A stretch of 64,000 nucleotides of DNA from Duganella sp. BJB480 (lineage in GTDB: Bacteria > Pseudomonadota > Gammaproteobacteria > Burkholderiales > Burkholderiaceae_D): NCBI GenBank assembly GCA_003416985.1, contig QVIN01000005.1, positions 434,001 to 498,000 on the forward strand, read 5' to 3'. Each line of letters opens with the position of its first letter. Positions within the stretch are counted from its first letter, which is position 1. Made by a program: the position numbers and the translations under genes. The notes beneath the pieces were generated by a model. That model saw nothing but the letters and a program-made list of their open reading frames with translations. It searched no databases and was not told the origin of the DNA. This document shows positions 18,501 through 25,906 of the stretch, piece by piece.

Positions 18501-18842
18501 GGCGGCAAGACCGGCACCGGCGACCAGCGCTTCGACGTGTACGGCGCCGGCGGACGGCTGATCGAATCGCGCTACGTGAACCGCTCGGCGACGTTCGTGT
18601 TCAACATCGGCGAGCGCTTCTTTGGATCGATGACGGCCTACGTGCACGGGCCGGACTCGAAGCACTACGACTTCACCAGCGCGCTGCCGGTGCAACTGCT
18701 GGTGGTGCTGGCGCCCAGCCTGATGCCGCTGATCGAACCGCATCCAATCGCCAAGCCGGGGGCTGTGCCGCCGGCGATCGTCAAAACCGGCGGCAACGCC
18801 ACCGCCTCCACAACGCCGCCCCTGCAAGCCTGCGGCGGCTAA
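15561..18842 (+). CDS. Divergent class A penicillin-binding protein (transglycosylase plus transpeptidase)
   Basis: The roughly 1,093-residue protein has a cytoplasmic basic N-terminus, one membrane anchor (about residues 73-90, FLLVLLVGLSFAVYWGI) and a large periplasmic part. A GT51-like domain is indicated by FIENRELLD (EDRxF position), GGSTLATQIEKY (GGST motif) and DYLNTVPL, but the region matching the second catalytic Glu reads KDKLQQMVSA. The transpeptidase motifs are intact: STAK (SxxK, near residue 552), STN (SxN, near 661) and KTGTG (KTG, near 982). Long insertions between these motifs make it larger than typical PBP1. ATG 15561 was taken; an in-frame TTG sits nine bases upstream. A role in cell-wall synthesis is likely, though glycosyltransferase activity is uncertain. 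Confidence 0.85.
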   Translation: MLSNRRFRRPRLVVRAVRKLRAGAAAFGYRRPRHLRVVPAPTPEQTEAHLAQAQMDAPPPTAPPKSKRSRNAFLLVLLVGLSFAVYWGIQETRTSSMQARIFTDLVGKMTYKMEPGASKSIRFPKDSPYDERLGYAGLPDYLGKLRARDYQVSAQARISPKMAELADMGVFATYREKTKTGLTIYDCRAQQLFAASYPERVYNKFEQAPSALVNSLLFIENRELLDTKYPTRNPAVEWDRLGKAVIEKSVSSVAGGHRAAGGSTLATQIEKYRHSPEGRTGSMKDKLQQMVSASLRSYQDGPDTTKARRRIVIDYLNTVPLSAKPGYGEVNGIGDGMWVWYGRSFADFNRLLGGKLDNPDAETALTYKEALSLMIAQRRPSYYLGNGAADLEVLANSHLRILAQDGIITPAMRDLALQQKLHPATGSGVESAPAMTFVSRKASNAIRNHLANLLGDNRMYNLDRLDLSVVSTLDAQAQTAVTQVLRDLRDPEKAKAAGLTGKGMLGNGDPANVVYSFTLLEKGEQNNLLRLQTDNFDQPLDINEGAKLDLGSTAKLRTLVTYLDIVDQLHKKFGGMDAAALGKVTVDPQDKLSQWALEYFKALPLDKGGRELTPMLNAAMERKYSGNPGEGFFTGGGLHHFGNFSKEDNGKILTVTEALRHSTNLVFVRLMRDVAKYYMFQTPGSSASLLADSDDPRRAQYLARFADKEGKEFLARFYLKYKGKPESELDKILLANIRSTPVRLAVIHRTVYPLASQQQFAAFLKDNLPSQNEVPEDRVAKLYDQYAIDKWSLADRGYLASVHPLELWMAAYMRLHPGATLSQMTAASEKERQEVYQWLFKTHHKHAQDKRIAGLIEVEGFMEIHKQWKKMGYPFESLVPSYATTLGASADRPAALAELMGIIVNGGVRKSSQRISSLHFAEGTPYETIVSKATATTNEQVISPEVARVVADAIRGVVSDGTAKRARMAFVGSDGKVIPVGGKTGTGDQRFDVYGAGGRLIESRYVNRSATFVFNIGERFFGSMTAYVHGPDSKHYDFTSALPVQLLVVLAPSLMPLIEPHPIAKPGAVPPAIVKTGGNATASTTPPLQACGG

Positions 18843-18860
18843 ATATTGGTGGCAAAACAT

Positions 18861-18946
18861 TGGGGTCAAGTCTGACATTCGGACACGAGCTTAGCCCTAA
18901 CGGACGTTACGGTTGAGCTCGTGTCCGAATGTCAGACTTGACCCCA
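18861..18946. repeat. 31-bp perfect inverted repeat (hairpin/MITE-like element)
   Basis: Arms at 18861-18891 and 18916-18946 are perfect reverse complements, starting TGGGGTCAAGTCTGACATTC. The 24-base loop itself holds TAACG-GA-CGTTA. The element lies 18 bases after the PBP stop and ends 8-50 bases before candidate starts of the TAXI gene. There is no transposase and no U tract. It may be a REP/MITE-type mobile repeat; the class is inferred from shape. Confidence 0.75.
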
Positions 18947-18974
18947 CGTTGATTTGTGGGCAATGTATCAGCCC

Positions 18975-20360
18975 ATGAAACCGATACGCCACCACATGTC
19001 CAAAATCCTCAAGTTCACGCAGTTTTCGTTGCGGGACTTGTTCGTCGCCGCCGCTCCTTCCATTGCCCTGATCGCCGCCGTCTGTGCGCTGGCCTACTGG
19101 CTGGTGGACCCGCAGCCGCCGCGCACGGTGCGCCTGGCCACCGGCCAGGAAAACAGCGCCTACTCGGAATTCGGCAAGAAGTACGCGGCCGCGCTGGCCA
19201 AGCATGGCGTCAAGGTGACGCTGGTGCCGTCCGCCGGCTCGGGCGAAAACCTCAAGCGCCTCAAGGCCGGCGAGGTCGATATCGCCTTCGTGCAGAGCGG
19301 CTCCACCAACGAGGAGGCCGCCGAGCGCGAGGGACTGACTTCGCTCGGCAGCCTGTTTGTCGAGCCGCTGTGGCTGTTCCTGCGCGAGACCAAGGGCAAG
19401 CCGCCCATCACCCAGCTGACCCAGCTGCGGGGCATGAAGATCAACTACGGTCCCAAGGGCGCCGGCGCGCCGCGCCTGTTCCGTCAGGTGCTGGAACTGA
19501 ACGGTGTCGAGAAGGGCGAGGTGGAGCGCTTCTCGCTGGCCAACACGCCGGCCACGGTGGAGCTGCTGGAGGGCCGCATCGACGGCCTGGTGTTCACCTC
19601 GGCGCCGGAGGCGCCGCTGATCCAGATGCTGTTGCAGACACCCGGCATCAAGCTGTTCGACTTCAACCAGGCGGAGGCCTACGCGCGCAAGCTGCCGTTC
19701 CTGACGCATGTGGTGCTGCCGCAGGGGATCGTCGACCTGGGCCGCGACATCCCGGCCGAGGACTACAACCTGATCGCCCCGACCGCCACGCTGGTGGCGC
19801 GCGACGATCTGCATCCGGCGCTGGTGGACCTGTTCGTGCAGGCGGCCGCCAGCATCCACGGCGGCGCGGGATGGTTCTCGCAGCAGGGCCAGTTCCCGTC
19901 GGCCAAGTACACCGAGATCCCGGTCGACGCCGAGGCGGCCAAGTACTACAAGAGCGGCCCGCCGCTACTGCAGCGCTACATGACGTTCTGGCTGGCCAAT
20001 TTCCTCGACCGCATGTGGGTGGTGGTGGTGGCGCTGGGCGCGCTGATACTGCCGCTGTCCAAGGTGGTGCCGCCGCTGTACGTGTGGCGCATCCGTTCGC
20101 GCGTGTACCGCTGGTACGGCCAGCTGCGCGCGGTGGAGCAGGCCGTGGAGGAGGCGCCGGAGGATATCCGCATGCAGGTCTATGAGCGCCAACTGGTGCG
20201 CCTGAACGAGATCGAGGACCTGGTCAACCAGGTGTCGATCCCGCTATCGTTCGCGGACGGCTTGTACGGCTTGCGCAGCCACATCCAGTTCGTGCGCAAG
20301 CGCATCCAGTTCCTGATGGGCGAGTCGGCGCCCGCACCGGACGAGGCCGCGGCGGTGTAG
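18975..20360 (+). CDS. TAXI-family TRAP solute-binding-like protein, membrane anchored
   Basis: The 461-residue protein has an N-terminal hydrophobic anchor (AAAPSIALIAAVCALAYWLV), a TAXI-type binding domain starting RTVRLATGQENSAYSEFGKKYAAALAK, then a second hydrophobic segment (WVVVVALGALILPLSKVVPPLYV) and a charged C-terminal tail of about 100 residues with coiled-coil character. TAXI proteins capture dicarboxylates or amino acids for TRAP transporters, but no TRAP permease gene is near and two membrane anchors are unusual for a free binding protein. Start is uncertain: ATG 18975 or 18996, or TTG 18954; none has a strong ribosome-binding site. A long hairpin lies directly upstream. Confidence 0.82.
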   Translation: MKPIRHHMSKILKFTQFSLRDLFVAAAPSIALIAAVCALAYWLVDPQPPRTVRLATGQENSAYSEFGKKYAAALAKHGVKVTLVPSAGSGENLKRLKAGEVDIAFVQSGSTNEEAAEREGLTSLGSLFVEPLWLFLRETKGKPPITQLTQLRGMKINYGPKGAGAPRLFRQVLELNGVEKGEVERFSLANTPATVELLEGRIDGLVFTSAPEAPLIQMLLQTPGIKLFDFNQAEAYARKLPFLTHVVLPQGIVDLGRDIPAEDYNLIAPTATLVARDDLHPALVDLFVQAAASIHGGAGWFSQQGQFPSAKYTEIPVDAEAAKYYKSGPPLLQRYMTFWLANFLDRMWVVVVALGALILPLSKVVPPLYVWRIRSRVYRWYGQLRAVEQAVEEAPEDIRMQVYERQLVRLNEIEDLVNQVSIPLSFADGLYGLRSHIQFVRKRIQFLMGESAPAPDEAAAV

Positions 20361-20363
20361 AAC

Positions 20364-20822
20364 CTAGGCGCCAATCCAGGGCAGGTCGGCCTTGCACCAG
20401 CCGTTGATGTTCTTGCGGTGGCCGCGCTCGTCCTTCTCGCCCTCGAAGCCCTCGAGGATGTCGTAGCAGTGCTGGTAGCCGTGCTCGGTGGCCAGCTTGG
20501 CGGCGCTGCGCGAGCGCACGCCTGAACGGCACAGGAACAGGATCACCTGGTCCTTGCGCGCCACCGAATTCAACTGCTCGATGAACTCGTGGTTGGCGAT
20601 CCCGCCCGGATACAGGCTCCACTGCACCGCACCATGTTGGGCCTCCGGTATCGCCACCCGGCCGACCCAGTCGCGCTCCGCATGGGTGCGTACATCGACC
20701 AGCTTGACCGCGTTGTCCGCGCTGACCAGCTCATACGCTTCCTGCGGCGTCACGGCGCCGGCATAGGGCCAGTCTTTGCTGCGGCTGCGCGCCAGCGCAA
20801 GAATCTCGTCTATTTTGCTCAT
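20364..20822 (-). CDS. Rhodanese-like domain protein
   Basis: The 152-residue protein is a single rhodanese domain with VKLVDVRTHAERDWVG and the active-site loop FLCRSGVRS (Cys near residue 98), followed by the DILEGFEGEKDERGHR segment. Rhodaneses transfer sulfane sulfur via a cysteine persulfide; the physiological acceptor is unknown. The frame extends to 20993 but ATG 20822 (MSKIDEILALA) is preferred because the extension would run through the NtrC sites of the divergent glnA promoter. It converges with the TAXI gene with three bases between stops. Confidence 0.9.
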   Translation of the reverse strand: MSKIDEILALARSRSKDWPYAGAVTPQEAYELVSADNAVKLVDVRTHAERDWVGRVAIPEAQHGAVQWSLYPGGIANHEFIEQLNSVARKDQVILFLCRSGVRSRSAAKLATEHGYQHCYDILEGFEGEKDERGHRKNINGWCKADLPWIGA

Positions 20823-20884
20823 GTCATGTTCCAGGAATAAGTTTGAGTTTATTATAGGCCTCCTGCGCACGCACCACACGCAGG

Positions 20885-20901
20885 CGCACCAAAGCCGTGC
20901 A
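20885..20901. promoter_or_regulatory. Weak third NtrC-like site
   Basis: CGCAC-N6-CGTGCA resembles the NtrC consensus at reduced quality, 39 bp upstream (centre to centre) of the best site. It may be a degenerate enhancer or chance. Confidence 0.3.
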
Positions 20902-20923
20902 ATTTTCGGAAAATTCCCTGAAA

Positions 20924-20940
20924 TGCACAAATGCGGTGCA
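20924..20940. promoter_or_regulatory. NtrC binding site 1 (enhancer of glnA)
   Basis: TGCAC-AAATGC-GGTGCA matches the NtrC consensus TGCAC-N6-GGTGCA exactly. It lies about 170 bases upstream of the predicted glnA start of transcription, and ntrC itself is encoded 3.4 kb downstream. Confidence 0.85.
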
Positions 20941-20952
20941 AAATCTCGAATA

Positions 20953-20969
20953 TGCACCTGATTGGTGCG
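20953..20969. promoter_or_regulatory. NtrC binding site 2 (enhancer of glnA)
   Basis: TGCAC-CTGATT-GGTGCG differs from the NtrC consensus at one base. Its centre is 29 bp from site 1, close to three helical turns, placing both dimers on one DNA face. Confidence 0.8.
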
Positions 20970-21075
20970 GTATTGAGCTGCCTCAAATAGCACCAGTTGG
21001 GCCCCTCCGTGAATTTTAGATTCATTTGGCGGCTAGTTCAAAGACGCTATCGACACAAGCCCCGGAACTTTGGGC

Positions 21076-21091
21076 TGGCACGGATACTGCT
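21076..21091 (+). promoter_or_regulatory. Sigma-54 (-24/-12) promoter of glnA
   Basis: TGGCACGGATACTGCT has the GG-N10-GC spacing required for sigma-54 promoters and differs from the consensus in the -12 element by one base. Transcription would start near 21101, 33 bases before the glnA ATG. Confidence 0.8.
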
Positions 21092-21133
21092 TACCAATGG
21101 CGCACGAGCCCCACATTCCTTTAGGAGATACGC

Positions 21134-22549
21134 ATGGCAATGACAGCCGCAGAAGTTCTGAAAATGGTCCAGGAAAACGAAGTCAAATTCGTTGATTTCC
21201 GTTTCGCCGACACCCGTGGTAAAGAACAGCACGTCACCGTGCCTGTGTCGCACTTCGACATCGACAAGTTCGAATCGGGCCACGCCTTCGACGGTTCCTC
21301 GATCGCCGGCTGGAAAGGCATCGAAGCTTCGGACATGATTCTGCTGCCAGATCCAAACACCGCGAACATCGACCCGTTCATGGAAGAGACCACCCTGTTC
21401 ATGCAGTGCGACGTGATCGAACCGTCGGACGGCAAGGGTTACGACCGCGATCCACGCTCCATCGCCAAGCGCGCTGAAGCCTACCTGAAATCGTCCGGCA
21501 TGGGCGACACCGCCTACTTCGGCCCAGAACCAGAGTTCTTCATCTTCGACAGCGTGCGCTGGAAGATCGACATGTCCGGCTGCTTCGTCAAGATCGATTC
21601 CGACGAAGCCTCGTGGTCGACCGACAAGGAAATCGAAGGCGGCAACAGCGGCCATCGTCCGACCGTCAAGGGCGGCTACTTCCCAGTGCCACCGGTCGAC
21701 AGCTTCCAGGACATGCGTTCGGAAATGTGCCTGATCCTCGAATCGCTGGGCATCCCGGTCGAAGTGCACCACCACGAAGTGGCCGGCGCCGGCCAGAACG
21801 AAATCGGCACCAAGTTCTCGACCCTGGTCGAGCGCGCCGACTGGACCCAGAACCTGAAATACGTGGTCTGGAACGTGGCCCACAGCTACGGCAAGACCGC
21901 CACCTTCATGCCTAAGCCTATCGTTGGCGACAACGGTTCCGGCATGCACGTGCACCAGTCGATCTGGAAAGACGGCGTCAACCTGTTCGCCGGCGACGGC
22001 TATGCCGGCCTGTCGGAAACCGCGCTGTTCTACATCGGCGGCATCATCAAGCACGCCAAGGCGCTGAACGCGATCACCAACCCAGGCACCAACTCGTACA
22101 AGCGTCTGGTTCCAGGCTTCGAGGCACCGGTCAAGCTGGCGTACTCGGCCCGTAACCGTTCGGCCTCGATCCGTATTCCACACGTGGCCAATCCAAAAGG
22201 CCGCCGTATCGAAACCCGCTTCCCGGATCCACTGGCCAACGTGTACCTGTGCTTCGCCGCGCTGCTGATGGCCGGCCTGGACGGTATCGCCAACAAGATC
22301 CATCCGGGCGAGGCAGCATCGAAAGATCTGTACCACCTGCCGCCGGAAGAAGACGCGCTGATCCCAACCGTGTGCTCGTCGCTGGAAGAGGCACTGGACG
22401 CACTGAACAAAGACCGCGAGTTCCTGACCCGTGGCGGCGTGTTCAGCGATTCCATGATCGACGCCTACATCGAACTGAAAATGCAGGACGTCCAGCGCAT
22501 GCGCATGACGACCCACCCTGCCGAGTTCGACATGTACTACTCGCTGTAA
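21134..22549 (+). CDS. glnA: Glutamine synthetase, type I
   Basis: The 471-residue enzyme joins ammonia and glutamate to make glutamine in the cytoplasm as a dodecamer. Signature segments include [17 protein letters not shown], the metal/glutamate region EPEFFIFD, the ATP-binding [16 protein letters not shown] and the NRSASIRIP loop. The adenylylation site [10 protein letters not shown] is present, with Tyr near residue 400, and the matching adenylyltransferase gene glnE is at 43206-45953. A GGAG ribosome-binding site precedes the ATG. Control by NtrC and sigma-54 is supported by the upstream sites. A terminator follows, then a DUF4124 gene and ntrBC. Confidence 0.99.
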   Translation: MAMTAAEVLKMVQENEVKFVDFRFADTRGKEQHVTVPVSHFDIDKFESGHAFDGSSIAGWKGIEASDMILLPDPNTANIDPFMEETTLFMQCDVIEPSDGKGYDRDPRSIAKRAEAYLKSSGMGDTAYFGPEPEFFIFDSVRWKIDMSGCFVKIDSDEASWSTDKEIEGGNSGHRPTVKGGYFPVPPVDSFQDMRSEMCLILESLGIPVEVHHHEVAGAGQNEIGTKFSTLVERADWTQNLKYVVWNVAHSYGKTATFMPKPIVGDNGSGMHVHQSIWKDGVNLFAGDGYAGLSETALFYIGGIIKHAKALNAITNPGTNSYKRLVPGFEAPVKLAYSARNRSASIRIPHVANPKGRRIETRFPDPLANVYLCFAALLMAGLDGIANKIHPGEAASKDLYHLPPEEDALIPTVCSSLEEALDALNKDREFLTRGGVFSDSMIDAYIELKMQDVQRMRMTTHPAEFDMYYSL

Positions 22550-22587
22550 TAGCAACGCATCGGCCACGCCGGTGCCTGTAGCGCAGC

Positions 22588-22625
22588 AAAAAACGCGGGG
22601 CGAGCCGAGCTTTCCCCGCGTTTTT
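22588..22625 (+). terminator. Intrinsic terminator after glnA
   Basis: AAAAACGCGGGG pairs with CCCCGCGTTTTT around a 13-base loop and runs into TTTTTC. It probably limits read-through from glnA into the DUF4124-ntrBC genes. Confidence 0.85.
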
Positions 22626-22674
22626 CTTTGGATGTTGTATATTCGGGATGGATAGTTTCACCCACGGATTTCGA

Positions 22675-23172
22675 ATGACAACTAGCTTCAAACGATGTGT
22701 GTCGATGGCGTCGCTGGCGCTGCTGGGCTGCGGCGCGGCCCAGGCGCAGATCTACAAATGCGTCTCGCCCAGCGGCAGCATCGAGTACACCGACGTCAAC
22801 CGCGGCAGCCATTGCAAGTCCATGGATTTGCCGGGCGCCGTGATCCCGGCGCCGCCGCGCCGCCAGGCCGCGCCCGCGCGCGGCAACGTGCCGGCGCCGG
22901 TCGGCACGCCGGGCGATTTTCCCCGCGTCGACAGCGCCGAGCAGCGCGCGCGCGACGCCGACCGCCGCGCCATCCTGGAGGACGAGCTGAAGAGCGAGAC
23001 GCAAAAGCTGGCCGAGCTGCGCAAGGAGTTCAACAACGGCGAGCCGGAACGGCGCGGCGATGAGCGCAACTACGCCAAATACCTGGACCGGGTGGCCGGC
23101 ATGCGCGACAGCATCAGCCGCTCGGAGAAAAATATCGAAGCCTTAAAACGTGAGATCGCGAACATCCGATGA
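22675..23172 (+). CDS. DUF4124 domain-containing exported protein
   Basis: The 165-residue protein has a signal peptide (TTSFKRCVSMASLALLGCGAAQA) followed by the DUF4124 motif QIYKCVSPSGSIEYTD, a proline-rich linker and a charged coiled-coil region (about residues 95-160, DADRRAILEDELKSETQKLA). DUF4124 proteins are periplasmic and of unknown function. ATG 22675 was preferred to 22648 because it gives a clean signal peptide. Its stop overlaps the ntrB start as ATGA, so a periplasmic protein of unknown role is translationally coupled to a cytoplasmic nitrogen sensor. Confidence 0.85.
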   Translation: MTTSFKRCVSMASLALLGCGAAQAQIYKCVSPSGSIEYTDVNRGSHCKSMDLPGAVIPAPPRRQAAPARGNVPAPVGTPGDFPRVDSAEQRARDADRRAILEDELKSETQKLAELRKEFNNGEPERRGDERNYAKYLDRVAGMRDSISRSEKNIEALKREIANIR

Positions 23173-24263
23173 CGAGTCTACATAACGCCGGCAAGCACCG
23201 GCCGGCGGCCCTGGCGGGCTTGGAGCTGCTGGCTTCGGCCGTGGTGCTGCTGGATCCCGAGGGCCGCTTCGTCTACGCCAACGCGGCCGCCGAGAATCTG
23301 CTGGAGAGCTCGCTCAAGGCCCTGTCGCGCCAGACGCTGAGCGCGCAGTTCCTCAATCCCACCGAGCTCGACAACATCTGCACGCAGGCGCGCGAGCACA
23401 AGTTCTCCGACCTGCGCCAGGACCTGACGCTGGAGCGCGCCGGCCGCGATCCGCTGCATGTGCACAGCATCGTCTCGGCGCTGGACGACCCGGCCGGCCA
23501 CGTGCTGATCGAACTGCGCGAGCACCTGCAGCACCTCAAGCTGGACCGCGAGGAGCGCATCCTCGACCAGAGCCAGGTCAACAAGGAGCTGATCCGCAAC
23601 CTGGCGCACGAGATCAAGAACCCGCTGGGCGGCATCCGCGGCGCGGCGCAGCTGCTGGAGATGGAACTGCCGGCGCTGCACGCCGGCCAGCTGCGCGAGT
23701 ACACCCAGGTCATCATCAAGGAGGCGGACCGCCTGCAGACCTTGGTCGACCGCCTGCTGGCGCCGCACCGCCGGCCGCACATCGTCGGCGACGTCAACAT
23801 CCACGAGGTGCTGGAGCGCGTGCGCAGCCTGATGCTGGCCGAGTTCCCGTCCGGCCTGACCATCCTGCGCGACTACGACGCCTCCATCCCCGAGTTCCGG
23901 GGCGACAAGGAGCAACTGATCCAGACCGTGCTCAACATCGCGCACAACGCCGCCCAGGCGCTGGCGGCGCGCATCGAGGCGGGCGATGCGGAGATCGTTT
24001 TCAAGACGCGCGTGGCCCGCCAGGTCACGCTGGCCAAGGTCCGCTACGGGCTGGCATTAGACTTGCATATCATCGACAATGGACCGGGTATCGCACCCCA
24101 GATCCGCGACCGGATTTTCTACCCGTTGGTATCGGGCAGGGAAGGGGGGAGCGGCTTGGGCTTGACCCTAGCGCAAACCTTCGTGCAGCAGCACATGGGC
24201 GTGATCGAGTGCGAGAGCCGGCCTGGATACACGGACTTCCGTATCCTGCTGCCGTTGCCATAA
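23169..24263 (+). CDS. glnL: Nitrogen regulation histidine kinase NtrB
   Basis: The 364-residue sensor has an N-terminal PAS domain (ASAVVLLDPEGRFVYANAAAENLLE), a dimerisation/phosphoacceptor domain with the H-box RNLAHEIKNPLGG (His near residue 147) and a C-terminal ATPase domain with an N-box (NIAHNAAQA), G1 (DNGPGIAPQ) and G2 (GGSGLGLTLAQ). No membrane segment is present. NtrB phosphorylates NtrC when nitrogen is limiting and is switched to a phosphatase by PII. It overlaps the DUF4124 gene by four bases and precedes ntrC by 69 bases. Confidence 0.97.
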   Translation: MTSLHNAGKHRPAALAGLELLASAVVLLDPEGRFVYANAAAENLLESSLKALSRQTLSAQFLNPTELDNICTQAREHKFSDLRQDLTLERAGRDPLHVHSIVSALDDPAGHVLIELREHLQHLKLDREERILDQSQVNKELIRNLAHEIKNPLGGIRGAAQLLEMELPALHAGQLREYTQVIIKEADRLQTLVDRLLAPHRRPHIVGDVNIHEVLERVRSLMLAEFPSGLTILRDYDASIPEFRGDKEQLIQTVLNIAHNAAQALAARIEAGDAEIVFKTRVARQVTLAKVRYGLALDLHIIDNGPGIAPQIRDRIFYPLVSGREGGSGLGLTLAQTFVQQHMGVIECESRPGYTDFRILLPLP

Positions 24264-24332
24264 GCCAGGGCAAGCAGGGGCGGATGCCGAGTCCCTTGAT
24301 TGACGATCCATATTGCGGGATACATACAACAC

Positions 24333-25832
24333 ATGAAGCCAATCTGGATAGTAGACGACGACGAATCGATCCGCTGGGTACTGGAAAAAGCGCTGGCGCG
24401 GGAAAACCTCGCCACCAAGAGTTTTGCCAACGCGCGCGACGCCATCGCCGCGCTGGAGTTCGAGACGCCGCAGGTGCTGGTGTCCGACATCCGCATGCCG
24501 GGCGACTCCGGCCTCGACCTGCTGCAACTGGTGAAGTCGCGCTTCCCCGGCCTGCCGGTCATCATCATCACCGCCTTCTCCGACCTGGACTCGGCCGTCG
24601 CGGCCTTCCAGGGCGGCGCCTTCGAATACCTGGCCAAGCCGTTCGACATCGACAAGGCCGTCGAGCTGATCCGCCGCGCGCTGGACGAGAGCCTGCGCGA
24701 GACCAGCGTCGAATCCGGTCCGTCGGAAACGCCCGAGATCCTCGGCCAGGCGCCGGCCATGCAGGAAGTGTTCCGCGCCATCGGCCGCCTGTCGCAGTCG
24801 AACGTGACGGTGCTGATCACCGGCGAATCGGGCTCGGGCAAGGAGCTGGTGGCGCGCGCGCTGCACAAGCACAGCCCGCGGGCGTCGCAGCCCTTCATCG
24901 CGTTGAACACCGCGGCGATCCCGAAGGACTTGCTGGAATCCGAACTGTTCGGCCACGAGCGCGGCGCCTTCACCGGCGCGCAGACCACGCGGCGCGGCCG
25001 CTTCGAGCAGGCCGAGAACGGCACGCTGTTCCTCGACGAGATCGGCGACATGCCCTTCGATTTGCAGACGCGTTTGCTGCGCGTGCTGTCGGACGGCCAC
25101 TTCTACCGCGTCGGCGGCCACCAGCCGCTGAAGGCCAACGTGCGCGTGATCACCGCCACGCATCAGAACCTTGAACAGCGCGTGCGCGAAGGCTTGTTCC
25201 GCGAGGACTTGTACCACCGCCTGAACGTGATCCGTTTGCGCCTGCCCAGTTTGAGGGAGCGGCGCGAGGACATCCCTATTTTGGTGCGCCACTTCCTGGT
25301 GCAGAGCGCCAAGCAGCTGGGCGTGGAAGCCAAGCGCATGAGCGACGCCACGCTGCAGTTCCTCAGCGGCCTGGACTTGCCGGGCAATGTGCGCCAGCTG
25401 GAAAACCTGTGCAACTGGATCACCGTGATGGCGCCGGGCCAGACGGTGGAGGTGAAGGACCTGCCGCTGGAGCTGACCCAGGAGCAGGGCCAGGGCCATG
25501 CGGCGGCGCCGTCCGAAAGCTACGCGCCGATCCAGCACCACGGCACGGTGATGTCGGTTCCGGTGGCCGAGTCCGCCAGCACGCAGCCGGCGGCCGGCGC
25601 GCCGGACGCCTGGCTGGGATTGCTGGAGGCGCAGGCCGCCTCCATGCTCAGCGGCGGCCAGCAGGAAGTGATGGCGGTGCTGGGCCGGCAGTTCGAGTCG
25701 GCGCTGATCCGCACCGCGCTCAAGCACACGCACGGCCGCAAGAACGACGCGGCGGTGCGGCTGGGCATAGGCCGCAACACCATCACCCGCAAGATCGCCG
25801 AACTCGGCATCGACGGCGCCAAGGACGATTGA
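24333..25832 (+). CDS. glnG: Nitrogen regulation response regulator NtrC
   Basis: The 499-residue enhancer-binding protein has a receiver domain (IWIVDDDESIRW; phospho-acceptor Asp near residue 52 in VSDIRMPG), a sigma-54 AAA+ domain (Walker A GESGSGKELVARAL, the GAFTGA sigma-54 contact loop, Walker B GTLFLDEIGDMP) and a C-terminal Fis-type helix-turn-helix (GRKNDAAVRLGIGRNTITRKI). It activates sigma-54 promoters such as that of glnA, upstream of which two good sites are present. ATG 24333 gives the usual N-terminus MKPIWIVDDD. Confidence 0.98.
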   Translation: MKPIWIVDDDESIRWVLEKALARENLATKSFANARDAIAALEFETPQVLVSDIRMPGDSGLDLLQLVKSRFPGLPVIIITAFSDLDSAVAAFQGGAFEYLAKPFDIDKAVELIRRALDESLRETSVESGPSETPEILGQAPAMQEVFRAIGRLSQSNVTVLITGESGSGKELVARALHKHSPRASQPFIALNTAAIPKDLLESELFGHERGAFTGAQTTRRGRFEQAENGTLFLDEIGDMPFDLQTRLLRVLSDGHFYRVGGHQPLKANVRVITATHQNLEQRVREGLFREDLYHRLNVIRLRLPSLRERREDIPILVRHFLVQSAKQLGVEAKRMSDATLQFLSGLDLPGNVRQLENLCNWITVMAPGQTVEVKDLPLELTQEQGQGHAAAPSESYAPIQHHGTVMSVPVAESASTQPAAGAPDAWLGLLEAQAASMLSGGQQEVMAVLGRQFESALIRTALKHTHGRKNDAAVRLGIGRNTITRKIAELGIDGAKDD

Positions 25833-25858
25833 TCCAGGCTGCCGCGCCGGTTTGAGGT

Positions 25859-25894
25859 AAGCTCTTGGCTGACGAAGCCAGGAGCTTTTTTTTT
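25859..25894 (+). terminator. Intrinsic terminator after ntrC
   Basis: AAGCTCTTGGCT and AGCCAGGAGCTT form a stem followed by a long T run, ending 13 bases before the corA ATG. Confidence 0.8.
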
Positions 25895-25906
25895 AATGGA
25901 AACAGT

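Noticed and set aside
15564..18878. 1,104-codon minus-strand open frame opposite the PBP gene
   Set aside because: Low-complexity antisense translation; the plus-strand frame has SxxK, SxN and KTG motifs.
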